Origin: Zygnema cylindricum | Taxonomy: Eukaryota; Streptophyta; Zygnematophyceae; Zygnematales; Zygnemataceae | Reading direction: 5' to 3' | Assembly (NCBI GenBank): GCA_037447655.1 | Contig: JBBHKE010001703.1 | Coordinates: 25,202-89,201 of the forward strand | Length of the DNA stretch: 64,000 nucleotides | Shown here: positions 55,901 to 64,000 of the stretch, in pieces | Numbering within the stretch: the stretch's first letter is position 1 | Layout of the letters: every line of letters starts with the position of its first letter | Notes under the pieces: model-generated | Told to the model about the DNA's origin: nothing | The model's database searches: none | Seen by the model: only the letters and a program-made list of their open reading frames with translations | Position numbers and translations under genes: made by a program

Positions 55901-57255
55901 AGCTCCGGAATAAACAATACATCGGAGAATGTTAATATGGATGTCTTTCCTTCTACTAACACTTTTAGATCTACCGATCCTACAAGAGTAGTGGTGACTA
56001 TCCTCCCATCCCCGTACTCTATCTCTACGGTGGGAATCTTTCTTATCTTATTGAACAGGTGTCTATCCTTACACATGTGCATGGAGGCACCTGAATCTAC
56101 AATCCAGCCTGCTTCACCTTTCAATCCACCGTAAGCACATTTCTGCCTTCGTGGAATTTCGACCTCTTTTTTCGCCTCCAACTCCTCATCCAAAAGGAGC
56201 TCATCGTCCTCGTCCTCGGATTCAGCCTCAAGTACCTGTGTGACAAGGGCCTTTTTCTTTCCTCTCGGGGTACCACCGGTCTGCCCCTCCTTTAACCGAA
56301 GCTCGGTTAGCTTAGTGCACTCTGCCATATAGTGCCCCGGTTTCTTACAAAAATGACATAGACCTTTGGGAGCCCTTGGTTCGAACTCATCTGCCTGTTT
56401 TTTCTGGTCCCTACCCCCATAGTTTCCCACTGGTTTTCGGGAATCCCTATTCCTCCAATCAGTCGCTGTTGCCAAGGCTTGGCCACTCTTTCCTCCCCTT
56501 CGGATCTCAATTGTATTCTCTTGAACGAGAATCATCCCTACCACTGAGTTCCATATCCACCTTGAGTCAGGCAAGTCCTGCACACGGTAAACTATGTTCA
56601 CGAACTCATCAGGTAACTTCATCAGTAAACAGTTAACCTTTTCTTTTTCACTAAAATCTTTTCCCGCACTGTGTAGCTCCATGAAGAGTGTAGCAAGCTC
56701 ATTGCAAAAATCCAACATATTTCCCCCTTTGTATACATACTCCTTAACTTTCTGATCAGCCAACTGTTGTTGCTGAATCGTACCACTTCGGTACATCTCT
56801 ATGAGAGCCATCCAAAGATCGGATGCTCTTTCTACCTGCAAATGAGGACATGCAAGTCCTTGAGTGAGATGGCGTAGGATGAAGTATTTTGCCGCCATAT
56901 TGTTGAAGTCCCAGGTTTCAGTATCATTCTCCTCGTTCCTCAGAATAGGTGACATGAATGCTAAACCAGTTGCTATTGGTGTGGTCGCCTCCTTCTCCTT
57001 TCCTTTGTCCACCACCTCTCCTTCCTTTGTTTCCTCCGTTGAAGGTGAATCCTCTTTCCTGGTGAATCTGCTTCCTCCAAACCCTGGAGGAATTCCAAGA
57101 CTTGATGGACGCCCCAATCGTCCACTCACTATTCCCCAAAACCTTTTTTCGCATAGAGCTCCTATCATCATACTTTCCCAGTATATGAAGCCAGTTCCAT
57201 TAAAGATTGGTACCCTAGAGGGTGGGCCCATAACCTGTAACTCTGAGACCTCCAT
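52999..57255 (-). CDS. Copia Gag-Pol polyprotein of element A (1418 aa, slightly truncated)
   Basis: A single frame encodes the proteins of a Ty1/copia element for particle formation, cDNA synthesis and integration. Visible domains: Gag (1-295), CCHC zinc knuckle C300-C303-H308-C313, acidic linker (340-370), protease DSGAS 387-391, integrase zinc site H519/H524/C553/C556, integrase core D584, D647, E683 (35 residues between the last two), RT catalytic YVDD 1122-1125 with IKTAFLHG before it, RNase H D1302, E1344 and D1378. The first ATG is inside the 5' LTR; the second (residue 9, 57229-57231) lies in the primer-binding site and begins MGPPSRVPIF as in B, so it may be the real start. The stop at 52999-53001 is TGA where relatives have Arg (CGA); the same frame runs 34 codons further to TAG at 52897-52899. 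The lost tail includes the conserved TKPVPSPKL region. RNase H catalytic residues are upstream of the stop. Confidence 0.95.
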   Translation of the reverse strand: MEVSELQVMGPPSRVPIFNGTGFIYWESMMIGALCEKRFWGIVSGRLGRPSSLGIPPGFGGSRFTRKEDSPSTEETKEGEVVDKGKEKEATTPIATGLAFMSPILRNEENDTETWDFNNMAAKYFILRHLTQGLACPHLQVERASDLWMALIEMYRSGTIQQQQLADQKVKEYVYKGGNMLDFCNELATLFMELHSAGKDFSEKEKVNCLLMKLPDEFVNIVYRVQDLPDSRWIWNSVVGMILVQENTIEIRRGGKSGQALATATDWRNRDSRKPVGNYGGRDQKKQADEFEPRAPKGLCHFCKKPGHYMAECTKLTELRLKEGQTGGTPRGKKKALVTQVLEAESEDEDDELLLDEELEAKKEVEIPRRQKCAYGGLKGEAGWIVDSGASMHMCKDRHLFNKIRKIPTVEIEYGDGRIVTTTLVGSVDLKVLVEGKTSILTFSDVLFIPELNKNLISTSVLDDKGFFTSTREGVFTASFEDDVYFIAEKGSHGMFRLILSNEKKKFYYAGVHDIMMWHKRLGHVNLDKLREMKKMGVVEGIQFSESDDISDCSGCAQGKAHRLPFPKSATYKGEKILDLVHTDIWGPAKVPSPGGKRFMMIITDDWSGYSRVYFLKNKSEAEDCFRQYKAWMEKLHETPIKRVRSDNGGEYTSNQFEDFLREDGVQHQKRVPENPEQNGVAERLNRTLSDSARSMLSDKKIGKRFWAEAMNCANYLKNRVLTSAIKDQTPYERWTSRKPDISHLKVFGSQVFSLDTDRSNWKLDPKGKPGYLLGYDEDVKGYRVYDLKREDIILVKHLVVMDEGKSVDPFKYTKSVKIRFESENSDDFELPNYPGLREDDILADTNQTEKDSAVETPVTTLLEAEDVVEIDSESRDRGEVEFVRKNPREPSIPASDFEGGRRSSKRLQEKQVINKVTKLSHQDEPQTYGEAMTCPERNRWKTAINEEMASIMAADTWELVDCPPNRKPIGCKWVFKLKLNPDNTIERYKARLVAKGFTQKEGIDYEETFAPVVRFPSVRILLSLAAAEDMEVHQMDIKTAFLHGELEEEIFMRQPKGFVEEGEESKVCRLIKSLYGLKQAPRQWNKKLDEFLTGLKYIWISSNHSIYVFEDEEGFIFIAIYVDDLLVLSKSMEKINKLKTDLKGRFEMKDMGEARYILGIQVERDRKMKIIKLTQKEAIGNMLEKFQMDKANSCTTPMELKKGSEGSEEEGVIVLDKELSPDEQKFMQTIPYRQVVGSLIYFMNCTRPDLAAAVGVLSRSLNAPTKRDWEAAKRVLRYLVGTRDLWLHLGGENTNITTWSDASYGDAPMRRCTSGYVLYVGDGACCWSSKQQKVIAQSTMEAEYMASCSAVKELMWVKSLLGELGHLKSGVQKIFCDNQAAIAISANPKHHFKAKHMDIRLSFVREKVENKIISLEY
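57221..57235 (-). promoter_or_regulatory. Primer-binding site of A, half-tRNA type
   Basis: Sense GGTTATGGGCCCACC abuts the LTR end TTACA. It is complementary over 15 bases to the anticodon arm of plant initiator tRNA-Met (GGUGGGCCCAUAACC, from memory), the arrangement known from Drosophila copia, where a tRNA 5' half is the primer. The usual TGGTATCAGAGC 3'-end PBS is absent. Confidence 0.85.
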
Positions 57256-58276
57256 AAGTCCTCAGAGTGGACAGCTTCCAAGAAGCCTCTAGGATAATCC
57301 TGACCCCTTTGTGTTTAAGCAAAAATAACTGCCACCCTGGCAGACAAAAACCCTGACAACCTGCACCCCTGTGAAGGCAAGACTCCCCTGAGTTAGTAGC
57401 AAAAAGAATCTCTGAATTTGCTCCCCTGAGCAGTAAGTTATGGAGGGTCAAAGTTGACCTTTTGTACAGAAGCTCTCTGGGAGAGAGGGTCCTATCTTCT
57501 AATTTTTCTAAGTCCTATCTCTCTCACAGACTCTATCTACTGATGTACGGAACCAATCAGAATTGAGTTCCGTACGCAAAAGTACAGCCGCCGGTGTACT
57601 TTCAGTACGGACATTGTACGACATGGCCAAAATGTCGACACATGTCAAATCCGGATTCGGTGCCATAATCTCCGGAGATTCTACAATCCAACGGAATTTT
57701 GCCACGCGTCATCCGATGTGGCGATGGCCACAAACCGCCGAAATCTTCCTCCGCGATCTCGGCACTAATTCCGGCCGTCCGATTAAATTCAGATTTAATC
57801 TTAGCCGTAATAAATACATGCGCGGTATTTATTTCACTTCCGAAACAAATGCGCGGTATTGATTCGTAATCCGTACCGTTATCCGTACCGGTTCTATGTA
57901 TCCCGTAATCCGTAACAGTTAAATGAATTTATCGTACGTATGCATTTTTAAATTATTATCAAACTATATAGTATGTAACACTATAGCTAGACCTAACGGC
58001 TAAGGCTACCGGCTATTTCCTATTTGCCGGCCGGTAGGTACAAGGATCAAATCCTGCCGCCGGCACTTAACTTTTAATTAAATAAATAAACCCTAGTATT
58101 AAATTCCCGTAAACTTCAGGATAGCCAAGGTAGCCATGGCTCTAGCTTCCTCTCCAACTTCTCAGTGACTGCAACAAGTTTGAGAGTTGGAGAGAGAAGT
58201 TAGAGATAGACTGCCTCGGCTTCTTTCTATTTCTATTTAGACCTAGAAAATACTAATAAATCCATTAGTTTCTACA
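57236..58276 (-). repeat. Element A right (5') LTR
   Basis: 1041 bases with the same ends as the left copy, followed by TSD CCTTC. Its last 20 sense bases contain an ATG (57253-57255) in frame with gag. Sense TAGGACTTAG at 57508-57517 (complement). Confidence 0.95.
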
Positions 58277-58281
58277 CCTTC

Positions 58282-59987
58282 ATCCATAATTACTAGATAC
58301 TTCACTAGAAGTACATCTTCTCTGTTAAGATCGTAGACTCTATATCCTTTAACATCTTCATCATATCCTAGTAGATATCCTAGTTTTGTTTTTGGATCTA
58401 ACTTCGAATATGACTAATCTGGATCTAGATTGAACACTTGGCTACCGAAAATCTTTAAGTGTGAAATATCTGGTTTTCGGCTGGTCCATCTCTCATAAGG
58501 TGTTTAGCCTTTTATTGCCGAAGTAAGAACTCTATTCTTGAAATAATTTGCAACGTTCATTGCTTCGGCCCAAAATCTCTTTCCTATCTTCTTATTTGAC
58601 AGCATACTCTTGGCACTATCAATTAGTGTCCTATTTAACCTCTCGGCTACACCATTCTGCTCACGATTTTCAGAGACTCTCTTTTGGTGTTGCACTCCAT
58701 CTTCTCTCAGAAAATCCTCAAACTGATTGGAGGTGTACTCTCCTCCATTATCACTCCATACTCTCTTAACATGGGCTTCATGGAGTTTCTTACTCCATGC
58801 TTTGTATTCTTTAAAAATCTGTGAGGACTTTGATTAATTTTTCAGAAAATACACTCTTGAATACCAAGACCAATCATCGGTGATAGTTATCATAAACCTC
58901 TTGACTTCGGGTGAGAGCATTTTACCCGGTCCTCATATATCAGTGTGTACCAAATCTAAGACGTTTTCTCCTTTATAAGTGGCAAATTTTGGAAATGGTA
59001 ACCTCTGTGCGTTACCTTGAGCACATCCACTACAGTTACTTAGATTTTCACTTTCTCCAAATTGAATTCCCTCCACTACTCCCATCTTTTTCATTTCTTT
59101 CAACTTATCTAAATGTTCATGTTTAAGCCTCTTATGCCACAACATAATATCATGACCACCAGCATATTAAAGTTTCTGCTTTTCATTGCTTAAAATCAGC
59201 ATAAACATTCCTTGTCTACCTTTTTCAAGAGTAAAATAAACTTCCTCCTCAAAACTAGCAGTAAAGGTTCCCTTCCTAGTGCTAGTTTCAAACCCTTATC
59301 ATCTAACACAGATGTTGAGATGAGGTTGTTGAGATGAGGTTTTTGTATAACTCAACAATAAACAACACATAAGAGAATGTAGCTATGGATGTCTTTCCCT
59401 CCACTAAGACTTTCAGATCTATTGATCGTACGAAAGTAACAGTGACCACCCTCCCATCCCCATATTCTATCTCTATAGTGAGAATCTTTCTCATTTTTGT
59501 GAACATGTGTTTATCCTTACACATATGTATGGAGGCACCTGAATCCACAATCCAACCCCCTTCACCTTTCAATCCTCCGAAAACACATTTTTGCTTACGC
59601 AAAATCTCGACCTCGATCTTCCTTTCCAACTCATCATCCAATAAGAGATCATCGTCTTCACCCTCGGATTCCTCCTCATGTGCCTGCGTCACAAGAGCCT
59701 TTTTCTATCCTCTTGGAGGTCCACCGATCTGCCGCTCCTTAAATCAAAGATTGGTTAGCTTAGAGCGTTCAACCACATAATGCCCCGATTTCTTACAGAA
59801 ATGACACAGCCCCTTGGGAGCCCTCGGTCCAAACTCATCGGACAGATTTTTTGGCACCCCCCTTCGTGGTTTCCAACCGGTTTTTTGGGATCCTTGTTCC
59901 CCCATTCACTCATCGCTGCCAAGGCTTGCCCACTCTTTCCTCTCGTTTTGACCTTTATCGTATTCTCTTGAACGAGAATCATCCCTA
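58282..59987 (-). pseudogene. Element J integrase, protease and gag part
   Basis: Decayed pol/gag between A and K: integrase C-terminal part (58282-58500), integrase core around VAERLNRTLIDSAKSML (58504-58695), integrase zinc-binding part (58933-59145), protease WIVDSGASIHMCKD and pre-integrase (59303-59692), zinc-knuckle region CVISVRNRGIMWLNAL with lost Cys/His (59755-59860) and gag (to 59987). Close to A in sequence but with stops and frameshifts. Gag continues at 62645 after K. Confidence 0.83.
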
Positions 59988-60117
59988 TGTTGATATTTGA
60001 GTATTTTCTAGGTCTATTTTAGGATAGGAAAATAGCAAAGGCAGTCTGCCTCAAACTTCTTCTCCAAACCCCCACACTTGTTGTAGTCACTGGAGGTTGA
60101 AGAGGGAGCTAGAGCCT

Positions 60118-61463
60118 GTTGTTCTTTGGTCTAAAATAGACCGCAGAAGCCACCCAAACTATCATGCAAAAAGCTAAGCGAAGCTAGGCCAATGAATAAT
60201 CATTTGAAATGCATCCTCCATTTAACATACAACAACATTTAGGGTTTCATGGAATAATCAACATAAATAAACCCTATGACAACATCTAAGGTTTGATGGA
60301 ATAATCGACATAAACAAACCCTAGGACAAATGCATAAACAATGCATATCAAACATATATAAAATAACATAAATAAATAATAACTAACAAATGCATCACAC
60401 ATAAACAAGAGTATAATCAAATAATCATTATATCATTCAAAGTGCATGACCTAATCGATAACCGTAAAACACTACATCTTTGGTCCCCACTTTACTAACC
60501 AGCATTGATGATTTATTCCTAACAAAGCTCATTCCTATATATGTACACTTGTGAGCTGTCAATGAATCGCTACATGTCAAAATAGCCAACGTAACTTCCA
60601 CTAAGTAGTATTTTATCATGAGAACCTATTACGACAAATAATCCTAACTGTAAGTGTACACCTGAGAGTCGACCAATCATAAGAGTACACTTGTCTGCAA
60701 GTACGACACTACATACACACAAATTAAAAAACCGAAACCCTAATTGACCACCTAAATAGAAACTGTAATAATAAACACTAAAATATTAATTCGCGTAAGA
60801 CAAAAAATTGTTGTTTCAAATATTTATACCGACGCGTCCGCAAAATACGCGTCATAAGCGACAACTCGCTTAGTCACTCGTAGATAATTCCACGTAGTGA
60901 ACCGACATCACATATGTACGGTCCACCTAATAATACGTCATTAAAGATAATAAATATCGTGTGATTGACGCGATTTCGCGTCACCACTACATAAAAAATC
61001 TCGGCGGCCTATATCCGCCGTCCGTCACTCTTGATCGGCACCCTTGATGTCGCGCCGCGTGGTCATGAAAATCCACTTGTCGAAACCTCGTCAAACCATC
61101 CGAAATTGTCCGTACCGCAATTTTGTTCCTCGTCATAAATGCGCCTGCCAAAAATAAGTACACCTGTCCCCAAAAAGATTCTATGTACCGGCGGCGTCCT
61201 TTTTATATATCCCACGTGTCGCATTATGTACTTTACATGCGACGTACCTATCTCACGTCGGATCGCTTCGCGATCCGCCGTCCATTTCCTCTAACATTTC
61301 GCGCCACTCAATTACTCCATTAATTTTACTCGTACATTTAATTCCCCCAATCGCAAACTGTTCAAAAACTCCACAGTATATCATGTAAAATATATACGCA
61401 CGAAACGTCGCGTGCGCATCAAATTTCACATACGCAGGAAACTAAATCTTCAAAAACAACAGA
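60118..61463 (-). mobile_element. Solo LTR M, X-related
   Basis: 1346 bases, TGTTGTTCTTTGG to TTCAAAAACAACA, flanked by GAGCC (60113-60117 and 61464-61468) within LTR K. In sense its start resembles the X LTR (TGTTGTTTTTGAAGATT) and it carries the hairpin GGATCGC-TTC-GCGATCC (61260-61276) at a similar distance from the LTR start as in X. No internal region is present. Confidence 0.85.
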
Positions 61464-61536
61464 GCCATGGCTGCCTAAATTGTCTAGAGAGACAGGTAGT
61501 AGAATCTGAGTAGATTTACCAAAAGGAATGACGGAC

Positions 61537-61553
61537 CCAGGATTTGATCCTGG
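61537..61553 (-). other. tRNA-T-arm-like hairpin in LTR K
   Basis: In the antisense direction CCAGG-ATCAAAT-CCTGG is a perfect 5-pair stem with a 7-base loop. A54-type AUC at the loop start is characteristic of eukaryotic initiator tRNA T-loops, from general knowledge. Confidence 0.5.
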
Positions 61554-62644
61554 TACCTGCCGTCCGTTATAGTAGCCGTTAACTTTGTCCGTTTAGTCTA
61601 GGACTTGTGCTAAGGTATATAGGGTTTGATATGTATTTAAACACATACACGTCGGTTTTCCCATTTAACTAGATTACGGTCTTTAGGCCATAGATATAGT
61701 TGTACTATTAGTACCGGACGAAACAAATAGTACGGACATTTGTTTCGACGGTTCGTGTTTATTACCTATATCAATCGGACGGCCGTGGTAAGCATCGGTC
61801 TCGCGGAAAAGACAATTTGGCGGTTTGCGGACTCCGCCACTCCGGATGACACGTCCCAACAACGTACGGGGTTACGAAATTTGCGGAACGGCAGAAAACA
61901 AATCCGAAAGTGACAAATGTCGCACTATGGCGACATCGTACAATGTACGTACAGAAAGTACTCCGGCACTTGTACTTTTTTGTACGGTATCATTTTTCTG
62001 ACGCGGCATGACCTAGCGCCACGTGGAGAGATAAGATTTGGAGGCATGAATTTCGGAGATTATAAGAGCGAATCCGGATAAGATATGTGTTGACTTTTTA
62101 GCCATGTCGTACGATGATCGTACAAAAGGTACACTTTCATCTGTACCTTTATGTACTATACAGTAATGCGATTGGTTCGTATCTCAGTACTAGAGGGTTT
62201 AGAGAGGGGTTTAGGACTTAGAATATTTCTGGTAGGTAGCTGCCTCTTCCAGAGAGCATCTTGTATAAATGGAAAACTTTGGCCAGCCATAACTATCAAT
62301 TCAGTTGACCATTTTCAGTGATTTTTTTTGCTGCGGACTCAAGGGATTCCACGCTACACAGGGGTGTAATCGGTCAGAGTTTATGCCTGCCAGGGTGGCT
62401 GCATTTCTAAGGGAAAGTCAAAGTGGGTGAATGTATCCAAATCACATATTCTAACTTTGCATTCTGTGGTGAAGCTGAGCACACAAAAAAACCTTCTTTC
62501 ACAAGGGTGAAGCTGTAATGGGGTTTTGATTGTCAAGGGGTCAATCATTTGAGTTTGTATAAACTTGGAGTCGGCACTATCTAGATTAGCTTCTTTTGAT
62601 CTGCGAATTTCATGTGGCAATGGAGCCCATAGAGTTTCACCCTA

Positions 62645-63336
62645 CCACAAAATTCCAAATCCACTTGGAGTCCGGCAAGTCTTGCACACGGTTGAGTATA
62701 TTCTCGTAATCATTGGGTAACTTATAAGCAAGCAATCGACCTACATCTTTTCAGTTTCAACCTGTCCAGAACTCTATAGCTCCATAAAAAGTGTCGCGAG
62801 CTCATTACAAAAATCCAACATCTTCCCCACTTTGTATACATATGCATCTATTTTTTTGATTAGCTAACTGCTGTTGCTGAATCCTACCATTTCGGTAAAT
62901 CTGTATGAGAGCCACCCATAGATAAGGTGTTATTTCTACTTGCAAATGAGGAGATGCAATTCCTAGAGTAAGATGACATACGATGAAGTTCTTTGCCGCC
63001 ATATTGTTATAGTCTTACGTATTGATATCATTCTCCTCGTTCCTCGAAATAGGGGACATATATGCAGAACAAGCTGCTTTGGGTGTGATTGTCTTTTTCT
63101 CTTTTCCTTAGTCCACAACCTCCCCCTCCTTTATCTCCTCCATTGGAGAGGGATCTGCATCTGTGGTGAATCTGCTTCCTCCAAACCCTGAAGGGATGCC
63201 TAGAACGGATGGGCGCCTCACTCGTCCACTCACTATTCCCCAAAATCTTTTCTCACATAGAGATCCTGTCATCATACTCTCCCAATATATAAAGCCAGTT
63301 CTATTAAAGATGGGCACCCTAGAGGGTGGGCCCATA
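62645..63336 (-). pseudogene. Element J gag N-terminal part
   Basis: Gag from the PBS ATG: MGPPSRVPIFNRTGFIYWESMMTGSLCEKRF (first residues, 63108-63335), an acidic linker, then AAKNFIVCHLTLGIASPHLQVE (62805-63002) and further gag to the K insertion. Two frameshifts and a stop break it. Very close to A Gag. Confidence 0.85.
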
Positions 63337-63339
63337 AAC
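63325..63339 (-). promoter_or_regulatory. Primer-binding site of J
   Basis: Sense GTTTATGGGCCCACC after the 5' LTR, one base from the A site; the gag ATG is inside it. Confidence 0.8.
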
Positions 63340-63908
63340 TACAACTGTGAGAACTCCAAAGGTCCTCAGAGTGAGCACCTCACACGAAGCCCCTAGGATA
63401 ACCCTGACCCCATTGCGTTCCAGCAAGAATTACTATCACCTTGGCAGACAAAAACTTTGACTAGCTTCATCCCTAGTTAGACAAGAATCCCCTGAGTTAA
63501 TATAAAAAGAATGGCTTAATTTTCTCCCTTGGGCAGTAAGTTATGAATGGCCAAAGATGGCCAGTAAATACAGATGCCTTTAGAGAGAGAGGCGGCTAAT
63601 TCTAAATTGTTTAAGTCCGAAAACCCTCTCTAAACCCCCTTCTACTGAAGTACCGCACCAATCACATGACTGTGGAGTACAAAAAAGTACAACTGCTAGA
63701 GTACTTTCTGTTCAGCCACTGTACAACATGGCTATATCGATGACGCCTGTCAAATCTGGAATTGTTGTGATGCTTCTAGGAGATTTTGTAAGTTAATGAG
63801 ATGCTGCCACGTGTCATCATATATGACGGTGACTGCAAACCGCCAAAACGACCATTTCCCGATGTCGGCTCGCACCATGGCTGTCCGATCCGAAATCGGC
63901 TTTTAATA
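63340..63908 (-). repeat. Element J 5' LTR, part
   Basis: Starts TACAACTGTGAG (TG changed to TA) and aligns with the J 3' LTR, but retains about 100 bases lost there. At 63909 the homology to J (CGGCTTTTAATACAAG) ends and new sequence begins. Confidence 0.82.
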
Positions 63909-64000
63909 TGTCGTGCATAAGAGACTAGAAAGAGCAAACATGCATCCCAACCAGCAAAGTCATGCTCCAAACATATATACAAACGAAAATGAATGAGACG
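63909..64000. mobile_element. Probable start of a further insertion
   Basis: TGTCGTGCATAAGAG begins with TG exactly where J LTR homology stops. Ninety-two bases are too few to assign a family. Confidence 0.35.

Larger units (their letters stand above)
51843..58276 (-). mobile_element. Element A: near-intact autonomous copia element
   Basis: 6434 bases: LTRs 51843-52883 and 57236-58276 (1041 bases each), PBS, one long gag-pol frame and PPT, flanked by CCTTC (51838-51842 and 58277-58281). By eye the LTRs show about nine differences, mostly C/T, so roughly 99% identity and a recent insertion. It lies in the integrase-RT linker of J. The only lesion I see in the body is one nonsense codon near the 3' end of pol. 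Confidence 0.95.
59988..62639 (+). mobile_element. Solo LTR K, interrupted by solo LTR M
   Basis: TGTTGATATTTGAGTATTTTC to ATAGAGTTTCA, flanked by CCCTA (59983-59987, 62640-62644). Without M it is about 1301 bases. The gag frame of J resumes exactly across the TSD. It carries TAGGACTTAG (62212-62221), TTGTATAAATGG about 40 bases later, and a T-arm-like hairpin antisense at 61537-61553. Apparent short frames within it are not coding. Confidence 0.85.
45201..64000 (-). mobile_element. Element J: decayed copia element hosting X, A, K and M
   Basis: J starts with its 3' LTR (45201-46151) and ends with its 5' LTR (from 63340), beyond which another insertion starts. Its gag-pol is spread over 46152-46419, 50153-51842, 58282-59987 and 62645-63339. 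Each gap is an insertion with its own 5-base TSD (AAGAT, CCTTC, CCCTA), and J reads continuously when the insertions are ignored, which validates all the edges. J itself lies in element I. Confidence 0.87.

Noticed and set aside
62381-62620. 79-codon minus-strand frame in LTR K
   Set aside because: Entirely inside the LTR, with no homologue among the other elements and no codon bias evident.

Overview
This is a eukaryotic, almost certainly land-plant, intergenic window made of nested Ty1/copia-type LTR retrotransposons; I see no ordinary host gene that I can name. About 92% of it is retroelement sequence. The plant assignment rests on the gag-PR-INT-RT-RNase H order of the copia fragments and on the primer-binding sites: the consensus GGTTATGGGCCCACC is the complement of the anticodon arm of initiator tRNA-Met with a GUGGG stem, which as I recall it is the plant form. 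I cannot name the species. Labels A to X below are mine.

Layout, left half. 1-593 is the tail of a plus-strand LTR (F/B family). Element B (minus, 594-16811) is a decayed copia element. Its gag is interrupted by element T (3887-15265, TSD TATAG), which is an LTR-internal-LTR-internal-LTR tandem array. 16812-17866 holds nothing recognisable. Element C (plus, 17867-27513) is a decayed copia element whose 3' LTR is interrupted by D (minus, 22127-26730), a gag-only non-autonomous element. 27514-28909 holds nothing recognisable. Element F (plus, 28910-35980, TSD AATCA/AATCG) carries solo LTR E in its pol (32398-33389, TSD ACTCG). 35981-36798 holds a purine tract.

Layout, right half. LTR G (plus, 36799-37395) is cut by minus-strand element I (37396-40704). 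I is cut by J. A 2.1-kb stretch containing the I/J/X junctions occurs twice (40298-42381 and 44794-46884), separated by 42911-44793, which holds an unidentified broken coding region. J runs from 45201 past the window end. It is interrupted by X (gag-only, 46420-50147, TSD AAGAT), by A (near-intact, 51843-58276, TSD CCTTC), and by solo LTR K (59988-62639, TSD CCCTA), which contains solo LTR M (60118-61463, TSD GAGCC). Another insertion seems to begin at 63909.

How the parts relate. A encodes one 1418-residue Gag-Pol with every catalytic motif and LTRs about 99% identical, so it is the youngest insertion; its only visible lesion is a CGA-to-TGA change about 35 codons before the natural end. B, C, F, I, J and T are dead relatives. 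D and X keep LTRs, PBS, PPT and a gag reading frame but no pol, so they would need enzymes from another element; D shares its unusual palindromic PPT with T and C. Cis-signals shared across otherwise dissimilar LTRs are the most interesting material: the half-tRNA PBS that contains a gag ATG, the decamer TAGGACTTAG, a tRNA-like module, and gag leader codons inside U5.
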